NCBI GenBank assembly: GCA_030248195.1
Contig: JASAND010020115.1
Coordinates: forward strand, 1 to 64,000
Direction of reading: 5' to 3'
DNA length: 64,000 nt
DNA from: Trissonchulus latispiculum
Lineage: Eukaryota > Nematoda > Enoplea > Enoplida > Ironidae
Shown: positions 11,697 to 22,075 of the stretch, in pieces
How positions within the stretch are numbered: the stretch's first letter is position 1
How the letters are laid out: each line of letters opens with the position of its first letter
Notes under the pieces: model-generated
Databases searched by the model: none
Seen by the model: only the letters and a program-made list of their open reading frames with translations
What the model was told of the DNA's origin: nothing
Position numbers and translations under genes: made by a program

Positions 11697-12045
11697 CAGT
11701 GGCGCACATAGAAAATTTTTTCAGGGGGGCGGACCTCAAAAAAATTTGGGGGTCTTTGGGGCGAAGCCCACCAGAAGTTGAAAAATTTTTGAAAACAAGT
11801 TGAAAATGGAAAAATAAGTGTAAATTAAGCAAAAGTCTAAAGTCAAAAGCCTTCGGCGCGAAAATTTTTTAAAATGTTAAAAAAAGTCGCTATAAAAGGG
11901 CAAATTAAACAAAAATTAAGTAATTTCGCGCCGACGGCGCGAAAATTTTTGAAATTTTATGTCCGCACTACGCGCGGACAATAAAATTTTTCCTTTACGT
12001 CTGGTTTCGGGGGGGGGGGGCGGCCCCCCCCTAAGTGCGCCCCTG
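11697..12045. mobile_element. 349-bp hAT-like MITE
   Basis: Perfect 8-bp duplication CCTACTAT at 11689-11696 and 12046-12053. Ends CAGTGGCGCACATAG and CTAAGTGCGCCCCTG. Inside are GGCGCGAAAATTTTT motifs and G/C homopolymers. A degraded relative occurs in intron 3 of gene copies 1 and 2. Confidence 0.85.
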
Positions 12046-13180
12046 CCTACTATGGACCTCCAGGAAGCGGTTTCTGACTTGACCCTCCTGACGGCAAAGC
12101 GGAACCAGCCCAGCAAGATGGGTGGGTCTGATGGTAAAACTGATTGTGGGAATCGATTCTCCGTGCTAGAAAACCATTGTATGAAAGATTTGAGCTTTTA
12201 AAGTTGAATAGGTGAGCGACGACGATGAGCGACGACCACAAAAATGGTCACTTTTCGCTCCGAGCCGACTTTGCGGCGCCACTGCGGCGCTGTGGCGCAG
12301 CTGCGGCCAAAAAAGTTGCGATTCTTAAATTTGATGCGATTTAGAGGGTACTACTAGACCCTATAGCCCTTTAGGTTGGCCCACCGCTGCAGTTCACGTG
12401 AAAGCGGCGAACACTATGTACAATACAACCATCAAATAGGGGAAACCGGAAAAAAAACATCGCCGCCATAACCGGTCCGGGGCGCAACTTTTTAACGGGA
12501 AGTGATACGGGGCTGAAACTTCACAGTAGGGATCGACCGGAATTCCGGTTCCGGTTCCGGTTCCGGTACTTTTTGGTTCCGGTTCCGGTTCCGGTTCCGG
12601 TTCCGGTTTTTGAAAACGTACCGGAACCGGAACCAATTTTAGCCTATTATCAAAAGCAAAATTTTATTAAAATTTTCAAAAATTTTATCAAACTTTCTTT
12701 AAAACTTATTGAAAAACTGCGATTCTCTTACAACCAGAATATGATTTATTCAAAAATTTTCGCCTTATTTCAAAAATTATGGATGAAACAAATAGCAATG
12801 GTTTTTTAAAAATCTTTTGAAGAAACGTAATTTAAAATTTAAAAATCCTGATGAAGCTAGCCAAAAGGTTTCGTTAATTCAAGTTGGAGAAATTGTGCAT
12901 TTCGACTTTCTTTGAAACTTGTGAAAAATACTTTTGGATTATACGTATGCTTAATGGATGAAAATTTATACTTCAACCATGCAAGAACCATTTGCATTTT
13001 AATCAGAAAACTCCAATAACAAAGTAATTATACTGAGATATAATAACAAGCTAAGGAATTAAAACCCGATGTTCTAAACAAGTCCAATTTTGTATATATA
13101 TATACAGCTGGTGTTACCTAAGTTCATAACCAGATTAGATTTTACAATACGGAATTTGTACAAGAACAGTAATTTTCAAA

Positions 13181-15332
13181 GGGCCAGTATAAAATGCAGA
13201 CGCAGACGCAGACGCAGACCTGCAGACTTAGCAGACCCATGCAGACGCAGACTCGGGTATAAAACGCAGACCCAAAAGCAGACTCGGGTATAAAATGCAG
13301 ACTTCACAACAGACGCAGACTTTGGTATAAAATGCAGACTTGCAGACCTGGGTATAAAAAGCAGACTGTGGTATAAAATGCAGACTTTTGAGCAGACTTG
13401 CAGACCTGGGTATAAAAAGCAGACTCGGGTATAAAATGCAGACTTTTGAGCAGACTTGCAGACCCGGATACAAAAAGCAGATCCGGGTATAAAATGCAGA
13501 CTTTTGAGCAGACTTGCAAATCTGGGTATAAAAAGCAGACTTACGTATATATCATTGGGAAAACCCCAGAGCGGTGAACGCCTACGTATCTTTCTGGTTG
13601 CGGCCGTCTCTTGCCAACTCAGGAGGCGGTCCGAATGGGCTTAGGCTGTGTAGGCCAACGCTCTACCGATTGAGCCACCCAGGCACAATCGAACCAAGCT
13701 TAAGTTGGAATTCGTTCTCAAACTGTAGTGACATTTTTAGAAGACGCTTTCGCGCCAGCCCACACAGTCTGATGGGAGCAAACCTCGACCGTTTCAAACC
13801 GTAATGGACAAGACAAATGAAAGAACAAACGAAACTAAGATTGTCACTACAGCACCTCCGACCCGAAAAATTCGGGCCTGAGGTGGGGATCGAACCCACA
13901 ACCTTTGGCTATCTAGGCCAACGCTCTACCGATTGACCCACCCAGGCACAATCGAACCAAGCTTAAGGGGGGGGGGGTCGCCGGGTACCAAATTTTATAG
14001 TCACCGATTTCGCTCATTTTCGGGTGTAATATACCCCCATATGTGCCCAAGAACAAGACACATTTTTAGAGTCCAGGGTCAATCCAGTTAAGAGATATTG
14101 CAGTGCAAATCCCTACAATTTAGTATTTACGCCACTAATGCCTCGCTAAGGGCTTCGAAGACGTGTACACATAGGATGACAAAAGACTACTGTATGGTCA
14201 ATACATCAAATTGAAGCCTCTATCTTGGGCTATTTATTGCTGTGCAAATGACAATGATACGTCAAGCAACGAGCGAGAAACGGCGTTTGAACCATTTGAT
14301 CAAGCTCCTTCCGACTGTTATGTACTTCAAACTTAAATGCGGCTTAACTTTCTCATACTGCTTTGTAGAGACTTGGTGCAAGAAGATAAAATGTTCAGGA
14401 CATTGAGAGCTTCAATTTTATATAAAATTTGGTTGTATTTGAAAAATTTGAAAATTTGACATTTTTTGACTCTAGGCCTCCGTGACATCGAACTAAGCCA
14501 TGCCATGCATCCACAGTTAAACACCAGCAATTGCAGTTAAATTTAGCACACATCTTCCTTTCATATGTGCAAACTGGCACACCGAATTTGGTTGGAATAG
14601 CTCGGCTTTCACCCGACTTATGGACCATTATATCCAAAAAATTGAGAAAATGACGTATTTTGAGGCAACACGCAAACGCGGTAACCAAAAGTATGAACTA
14701 TCCACAAGCAGCAGCATGGATTTTGTGTATGCAAATTGAACCTCTATTTGTGTACTGTGTTAATATCTATACGCGAAATCTGTGCAATAAACGGTTAGTT
14801 CAGGCCACGACGAAACCTTTCTTTGGTGAAGTTTTTGTAAGTCAAATTTGTGCAAAAACCGGCTTCACCCAACTTTGAAAATTTTTAGAAAATTGCTGAA
14901 CTAACGCAAAAACACCTCATATAGATATTAACACGCTACCTAGTCCAAATTAACATTTTGCCCAGCTATAGCTCGTTTGCTCTTGCACAGCGCTCAAACT
15001 TTTTCCCAATGATATATACGTAAGTCTGCTTTTTATACCCAGGTCTGCAAGTCTGCTCAAAAGTCTACATTTTATACCCGAGTCTGCTTTTTATACCCGA
15101 GTCTGCAAGTCTGCACTAAAGTCTGCTTTTTATACCCGAGTCTGCAAGTCTGCAATGAAGTCTGCTTTTTATACCCGAGTCTGCAAGTCTGCAATGAAGT
15201 CTGCATTTTATACCTTTAGTAAAGTCTGCGTCTGCCTTTTATACCCGAGTCTGCGTCTGCACTAAAGTCTGCGTTTTATACCCCAGTCTGCTGGTCTGCG
15301 TCTGTGTCTGCGTCTGCGTTTTATACTGGCCC
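13181..15332. mobile_element. 2.15-kb inverted-repeat element with GCAGAC arrays
   Basis: Ends GGGCCAGTATAAAATGCAG and inverse, flanked by 9-bp ATTTTCAAA (13172-13180; 15333-15341). Arms of about 350 bases (13181-13560 and 15004-15332) are tandem arrays of TATAAAATGCAGAC and AGCAGACTTGCAGAC words, inverted relative to each other. The centre holds a SINE pair and ordinary AT-rich sequence. Confidence 0.8.
13577..13960 (-). mobile_element. tRNA-derived SINE, tandem pair
   Basis: On the minus strand, tRNA-like heads at about 13877-13949 (box A GGGTCAATCGGTAGAGC, box B GGTTCGATCC) and again near 13630-13690. The head is followed by a body containing GGGTCGGAGGTGCTGTAGTG and TTAGTTTCGTT. The same body, without a head, occurs at 24810-24895 and 44970-45065. 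Confidence 0.65.
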
Positions 15333-16339
15333 ATTTTCAAAAAAATTTAATTTTGTCTGAAGTACAGAGAGAATAAAAGTAAACTAAAATTGTAATAAAT
15401 ATATTTTGTTTTCTAAAAATGTAAATGACATCACTATTTTTTATTTTGCGTTTTGAAAATACTGCAACTTTTCCTAGCGCTCTAGTAAAGTTAAGTGAAC
15501 TTTTTGATTGTGACTAGAAATTATCAGACAAGCCAGATAAAAACTAAACATGTTTCTGACTTATTTTGCTGAAAGCTGTAAGAGCAATTTCTGGTGCTTA
15601 CAAAAATTTCGGGAATCAGTTTCTATCTCCTTATTTAGCTTCATTGAAAATTCAGCTTAACTAATTAAGAAATTAAATTTTGTTTGCCAGTATATAAAGT
15701 CAACTTGCATTCGATTAAATTATTGATCGAAATTCGTACACAGAATGTAAAAATATATATAGATGCCGTTTATTCATCGAAAATGTACTCGAATAATATA
15801 AATATAGCATACCGTGTATAATTAATTTTAAATTTTAATTTATTTTTAATTAATTTTACAGCTATAGAGTAAAGTTTAACTATGCTATTACACAAAAATC
15901 TCTTAAGAAATTGCAAGTTTCATGTTCGTGCATTGAAATAACTAGATAAAATATAATTCAAACGTTATTACAATGTTCTAGTAACTACAAAAAAGCGAAA
16001 AATTGTGCAAAAATTGTCCAAAACGTCAGAAAAATTTTTCGATTTTTGTAGTGTTAAAGAGCTGGTTCCGGTTCCGGTTCCGGTTTTTTAAAGCCAGTTC
16101 CGGTTCCGGTTCCGGTTTTTTGGAGTTCCGGTCGATCCCTACTTCACAGATATACCAAACTCGATGTGCTCTACAATTTGCGCATGAAATCTGCGCAGGA
16201 TTTTGCGCAGCTTCTGCGCAGCTTATTTTACACTGTCTCCAGCCACTTTTCACACATATTACAGGGGTCGCTGCCGCGACCCCTATGATATATATATATA
16301 TATTATATAGAACTGCGAAACCGGAAACATTTTAATTAT

Positions 16340-18220
16340 ACGTATATATATATATATATATATATGAAATTTTAAAATTTTATTCAAGTTTTTTTTGAAA
16401 AACTTCAAAGGTTGAAAAGCTAATGATCAGGTATTTCGCCAAAAACCGCTAAATTTTTCACTAAAATAGGTCGGGTTTGGCTTTAAATGCAATAAAAACA
16501 CTAATTCTATGTGATCAGGATGGTTAAACTGTAGAAATTAAGCAAATTTCAAAAATTTCCAAAATTTGCTTATGTTTATATTAGGTAGTGCGCGTCAGCG
16601 CACTACCTAGAATAGGGAAAAAAGGCGTATTGCGCAGTGTTGGAACATAGTTTCCCCTGGTGCCGGCGGAGGAGTTGAGCTAGGGCCTTGATATTGCACC
16701 AGTAGAAAGCCCTTCACGAGGGGTCCATGCTCTGCAAATTTGAGCAAAATCGGCCGAGCCGTTTTTGAGATATGGCAGATTGAATTTTTCAGTGCACGAC
16801 TTTCTCTCACTTTTTTTTCGCCCCCACCCTAGAGGTCGGAGCTCTTAGATTTCCTATACCATATGGGGTTTTTTTGAACAACCTTTTCCCCATTTCTGGG
16901 GAAATGAGTATGGAGTAGGTATGACCTCCCCATAGGTCTGTGTACATAGCAGGATTTCGATTTTTTCGGAGATAGTTTTTTCCAAAATGGTCAAATCTTC
17001 TGTTCAAGTAAACTTTTGTTTGGCTGGGACAATGGGGCTGGGGTTGGCTGTGGAGTATTACCCCATGGGCCTAATGGGGCCAAAGCATAAGAATTTCGAA
17101 TCTGGCTCCTGTGGCTTGCTGGCCAGGGGTCGGTCACTGGGGTCACTGGGGGTGGAGCCGTCCATTAGTTGAAAAAAATTGTTACTGCAATTAGATCCAT
17201 CTTCAAACCTTCAAAATGAGCTATTTTCAATGCATAAAAGTAAAAATAGGTCGTCAAAAGAGTTTTCTATCTCAGTGTTTTAAATTTTTCTCGCCACCGG
17301 CCTTACATTTTTAGTTCAGGCTTTGTGTTGCGTCTGTTACCTGAATTTTTAAATTCCCCCCTCCCGCAGAGCATTTGTGTTTGAATTCAATTTTAAACAT
17401 ATTTGCGCCCACGGTCAGGTCGGGATTAGTAATTTATACGTACATATTTTGATCAAGTACCTATCAAAGTAAGCGTTCGTATTTCAAATCTTTTTGAAGG
17501 TTTCCGTTAGTCATCATTTCATAATATTTTCTTGGTCTTTAATTAAAATCTTCTTAAAAATTTTGTATTATGGATTTTTTCATGTCGTAAAACTTCTCAA
17601 ATTTTTATTCAAAAATCTTTCAAAAGTCTTCCATTGTTTATTTTTTACATAGTGTCGAAAAACGTCTCGGCTTTTTATTCTAATCATTATACGCTTACAG
17701 ATTTCCATTAAGGATTTTCTCACAATTTGTAAAATTTTTCATCTGCTTCGAGGCGAAATTTTTCCAGGCTCGACTCCTCCCTTTTCAAAATTTTGGGTGC
17801 GCCCCTTCACTTTAGGAAGCAATTTTACCTAAATGCACTTTTGTAAAACAAATTTAGCCTTTCTCACCTATTTCGTCAATTGAGTTCTCCCAAAACTTTC
17901 AAGCAATTGCCCCAAAAATGTGTGTCTAAGTTTTCTAATTGCTTGCACGAGTTGGGAAAAATCCGTGTTCAAAACAATCTGGTTGCGATTCTCAAAATTT
18001 CCCATTTTTGTTGCTGTGCTTAAGTAGAGATTCCGCAGACAGCTCTGCGCTGGGCATAACATGTTCCATAGGAGTACAAATATGGACAATACTTGACCGA
18101 CGGACCAGCACAGTTGAAACTATCGACATTTTGCAATAAAACAGTTTCCGAAAAATGGTCAGTTTGGATCTAGCCTGTTTTGGACCGAGATCTGTTTTCT
18201 TTATGTCTCAAAAGCGCTTC
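16340..18220. other. AT-rich stretch without genes
   Basis: Nothing coding is supported. It opens with a TA microsatellite (16340-16365). At 16583-16608 is a strong hairpin, AGGTAGTGCGC-gtca-GCGCACTACCT (11 bp). The rest is unique-looking AT-rich sequence with poly-pyrimidine runs. Confidence 0.5.
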
Positions 18221-18226
18221 AAGATG

Positions 18227-18400
18227 GCGGGGATGCCCTCGACGGACAACCAACTTGGTAGAATAGGGAAAGACTTGAATGTTAAATACACGGTGCATGT
18301 TTACAATTGAGATTTTGCTGAAGCGGAAAATGCCCTTTCTCAGCGACTAAAATGACAGAAACTAGCTTTGTGCGCCGAATAGGGAATCTACTCGGCGACT
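18227..18400. repeat. dispersed repeat, inverted relative at 29480-29695
   Basis: Shares, in reverse orientation with 29480-29695, the blocks GATGCCCTCGACGG, ACGGTGCATGTTTACAAT, CAGCGACTAAAATGACAGAA and GCGCCGAATAGGGAAT. Family and ends unknown; no coding frame. Confidence 0.6.
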
Positions 18401-18879
18401 AAAAAAACGGCAAAGATCAAAGGATTTTGAAAATCGAAGTTTTAACCAAAGTTGAAGTTTGGTGTGTAGAACTTTCGGTCAAGGGGAAAATTTTCCTGAA
18501 AAATGTTGTAGTAGCATGTATATACCTTATTTCTGGACATATAAAAGCGGCACTCAATGAAATCGCACGGGAAATTTCAAAAAATATTTTTCACGAAAGG
18601 AAAAATTTCATCATTCCGGTCCAGAAAATGTATATAATATGATAGCTATCTTGACGAAGCGATTGTGAATATAAAGAAAACAATTTCGCTTTCTACATTT
18701 CTGGTCAGACTTTAGGCATTGGCCGTTCCCATAAACAGGTGAAATCATGGAAGCAAAAATGTTATTACCTTACAAAAGTAGACGTAAGAACACGTAATAC
18801 CGCCGAAGGCGCGAAATTTTTTTGAAATCCAGTGAGTAACGTTAAGGGCACTTGTAAATTTTTCTGATCCGTTCGTAAA

Positions 18880-18980
18880 AAGTAGGAAAAGTAGGAATTT
18901 TCAGCAAAAAGTAGGAAAAAAGTAGGAATGAAGAAAAAGTAGGAAAAAAGTAGGAAAAGCAGGAAGAGTATGAGCCCTGT
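18880..18980. repeat. AGTAGGAAAA tandem words next to a CAGGGCTCATACTC end
   Basis: Six or more AGTAGGAA(A)n words; on the minus strand the block starts CAGGGCTCATACTC at 18979, which looks like a hAT terminus. The opposite end was not found. Confidence 0.4.
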
Positions 18981-19540
18981 TAGTGTGTAAAAGGGGGGGT
19001 CTGGACTCTGGACCTATGGACTGTGAAGCCCTACACATAAGAGCTGCTGGGCTGAGGTTTTGTATTCGAATAGGAACCCCTATATGGTGAATCTAAAAGG
19101 CCCATTAGTTTCGCTGTAGGACCTGGGGCACCCTGATGGTGGTGGGCCCTACCGTGTCGCAACTCCAACTTTAACCTCTTATACACAGTGAGAAGGTCTT
19201 TCTTATTTGGAATTTGGGGTGGGGTGAGGGGGCACTACAGCATAGGCTATAGTAGGTTTCGCCCGGACCCCTGTGGCGCCCTGGCCAGGGGTCCGGACCG
19301 GAGACCGGGCCCAAAACGGCCAAAAATCGATTAGTAGCATTGGACCAAAATGCCCACAGCCCACATCGTTCCAACACTTCGCTAGAAAATGCACTTCCAA
19401 TATATAAGCGTTATTAACCGAGAAAAAAAAACCGCACGGTAACTCTCGCCTAGTGCAAAATTCCGAAGTTCAGAATTTTAACCAAAAGTATGGTGGTACT
19501 TGAAGTACATACGCTCGAGTACTTTACGATGGTAACATTG

Positions 19541-20272
19541 CTGGCTTATTTTTACTGGGGGGGGGTGGGGCGGGGCCCCCCACTCGGCAACCTCCCCCCC
19601 ATAACCCAAAAAATTGCCAGATTTCACCATTTTTACCCTACATTTTCAAAAATTTTTCGAAATTAACGAAATTTTCGCAATTTTAACGTAAAAAACACCT
19701 AAAGTTAGTCATTTTTAGCGATTTTTGGCAATTTTTACACAAAAAACGACGTAAAAATTTGCAAAATTTTTTCCAAAAATATGCCCTCCCCCAATTTTGG
19801 TGAGCCCCCCATCCAGGCGCGTAGCCAGGGGGGGGAATGGGGGAATTCCCCCCCCCGAAATTGTGTTGCCCCCAGGAATTTTTTCCTGCCACGCGTGTAA
19901 ACGCCTAGTTTTCAAAAAATTTTCGCGCCTTCGGCGCGAAATGTGCGTATTATACCATTATAATGCGTGTTTCGCACTAAAAAATGGGTACAAATTACCC
20001 TATTTGGTCTACTTTGCCCACCTTCTGCATTATTTAGGTGCATAAACAAGCACGGTGCCTTAAATATTATTGTAATTTCAAGGAATGCTCTGTAAAAATT
20101 TCACGAAGGTCACGAAATAGAAAAATTTTTCAGCTTCTGGGGGGCTCCGCCATTTTTGCAAATTTTTGGATTCCATCCCCCCGAAATTTTTTTCTGGCTA
20201 CGCTAGTGTCCCCATCGATGGGGGGCAACTTTGAGCCCCCCCCCCATAAATTTTGACCTAAAAATAAGCCAG
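19541..20272. mobile_element. 732-bp MITE with 5-bp target duplication
   Basis: Ends CTGGCTTATTTTTA and TAAAAATAAGCCAG, flanked by CATTG on both sides (19536-19540; 20273-20277). G/C runs and CGCCTTCGGCG words inside. A related element with 5-bp CCTTT is at 58906-59241, and a truncated one around 9515-9672. A second MITE (19814-20208) is inserted in it. Confidence 0.75.
19814..20208. mobile_element. 395-bp nested MITE
   Basis: Ends CAGGCGCGTAGCCAGG and CTGGCTACGCTAGTG; flanks CCCCCATC and TCCCCATC, an 8-bp duplication with one change. The uninterrupted host sequence can be seen in the relative at 9597-9670. hAT-like by duplication size and CAG start. Confidence 0.7.
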
Positions 20273-20282
20273 CATTGGATCC

Positions 20283-22075
20283 CTACATCAGTATGCTACA
20301 TCAGTATATGGGCACAGATTTTTGTTTTTTGAGACCCCCCAAGCCAGATTTCGACTTTTTACTCCCCCCACCCAAACAGTGTTAAGCTTGAAAACATGAT
20401 TACCAACATGTTTCTAACTCCAAAATAAGGTCAGTATTGAGCCAGAAAGTCCATAAAACTGTTGAAGACGTATATATATATATATATAATATTTCTCGCA
20501 ATAATGAACACTTTAAGCCAAAAATTTCGACATTTTTGAAAAAATTTGCAAAATTTACCCTAAAAATATATGCCCGATGTTTGGTCAATTTTTCGCACCT
20601 TCGGGGAGCGACTACCAACCCCCTCTCCCCCTACTACCAACCCAAAAATTTTTGGCGATGGTTTGGAAAAATGGTTGGGGGTTACTCACCGCAAACCGTA
20701 GTGTACCACCTGTTTGGGTTGGAGTCATAGCTTCACCGGGGGGGGGGGGGGGTACTCCCTCCAAAAATTTTCGACCAACTTTACCCTCCCCCCAGATTTT
20801 TGAACTGTCCCTCCCCTACTTTTGGTTACCCCCCCCAAGCACTGGTTGGGGTCAAAACGTTAGCTAAATTTTGCTAAAAATGGTCATTTTTTGAAAAATT
20901 TTTCTCAAATTTTGGCTTAAAATTGGTTTAAAACGGTGTAAAAACGCCTAAAACGATAAAAACAAGCCTTGTTTCGACAAAAAAAGCGTTAAAAAACAGA
21001 AAATTTTGCGTTTTTAGGCCATTTTTTGAATTTTCTGAGGTCCGAATTTTGGTGGGGGTTCGGGGGGTACTCCCCATCACATTTCGGGGGTCGACCACTC
21101 GACCACCAAATTTTCGAAGTTTACCCCCCAACCAAAATTTCCGGTGAAACTATAGTTGGAGAGGGGGGGAGTAAAAAGTCCAACTCTGGCATGCGGGGTC
21201 TCAAAAATCGGAAATTTTCAAAAACTGTACCCAAACTACTCAATTTTTTCAGCTAAAAATGGCGTTTTTCGACGTAAAATCTGCTATTTTCGACATAAAT
21301 CTAATCAAAAACCACTCGTATTGCGTTTTAAAACCTATTGTTTAGCGTTTTCAACTATTTCTAGCCAATGTTTTCAGAAAATTTGTGAAAAATTGCAAAA
21401 GTATTTGCTAAAATTTTGGATTTTTTTCTGTTTGGACCCCATTTTAGGGGGGAAGTCTGGTATGAGTCTGAGCTCGCCTTTAGGGGGGGGGCATAGTTTC
21501 CTTTGGGGGGGGGGGGGGGGGGGGGGTATCCCCCCCCCAAAAATCTTGACCAAATTTACCACCCCCAAGATTTTTTGACTTACCCTCCCCCAACTTTTGG
21601 CTACCCCCCCCCGAACCCCCCCCCAACGATTTTTGGACCCAAAAAGTTAGCTAAATTTGGTCGAAAAATGGTCATTTTTTGAAAAATTTTTCTAAACTTT
21701 TGACCTAAAATCGCTTTTAAACGGTGCAAAAACACCTAAAACGTTAAGAACAAGCCTTATTTTGATGAAAAAAGGGCTAAATTACAGAAAATTTTGCATT
21801 TTTTGGCCATTTTTCAAAATTTCTGAGGTCCGAATTCTGGGGGGGGGGTTGGGGGGGGGTACCCCCCATCACATTTCGGAGGTCGGCCAAGATTTACCCC
21901 CCCCCCCCCGAGACCCAAAGTTCCAGGGAAACTATGGGGGGGGGGAAAGTAGTCAAGATCGGGTATGGGAGGAGGGGTTTGGCCTTCACGTGGGGGGGTG
22001 GTCGCACAGGGGGCAAACTGTAGCCTGGTATACCTCCCCAGTCCCCGCTCCCATTTAACCTAAGGAATGGAGCAT
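20283..22075. repeat. G/C-homopolymer repeat region
   Basis: No genes. Alternates A/T-rich blocks (AAAAATTTTT) with runs of G or C, the longest a G22 run at 21505-21526 followed by a C run. Its 21720-21840 part is the inverse of 46450-46565. Its right end shares AAACTGTAGCCTGG with both ends of 26658-29031, so it is probably the same element group. Proline/glycine-rich frames here are artefacts of the homopolymers. Confidence 0.6.

Larger units (their letters stand above)
12527..16141. mobile_element. hAT-like element with TTCCGG end arrays
   Basis: Duplication CTTCACAG at 12519-12526 and 16142-16149. Ends TAGGGATCGACCGG and its inverse. Inside each end is a tandem array of TTCCGG (12540-12636; 16063-16133). 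A second element (13181-15332) is nested inside it. No transposase seen. Termini match the elements at 51054 and 53935, whose arrays are GGATCC instead. Confidence 0.85.
10880..16290. mobile_element. tandem-repeat-bearing element, copy A (interrupted)
   Basis: Starts near ATGCTCCGCACAAAAGGGG, shared with 30702. It contains 147-bp tandem repeats (10999-11380), a region ending in AT microsatellite, and a 9-bp hairpin AGGGGTCGC-tgcc-GCGACCCCT at 16263-16284. Copy B is at 30697-32877. Central tandem repeats, a 3' hairpin and an AT-rich target with no clear duplication resemble non-autonomous Helentron (DINE-1/pearl) elements. Copy A is interrupted by the elements at 11697 and 12527. Confidence 0.5.

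Noticed and set aside
16263..16290. Classical Helitron 3' end
   Set aside because: The hairpin is present but no CTRR terminus follows it, so only a Helentron-like assignment is offered, at low confidence.
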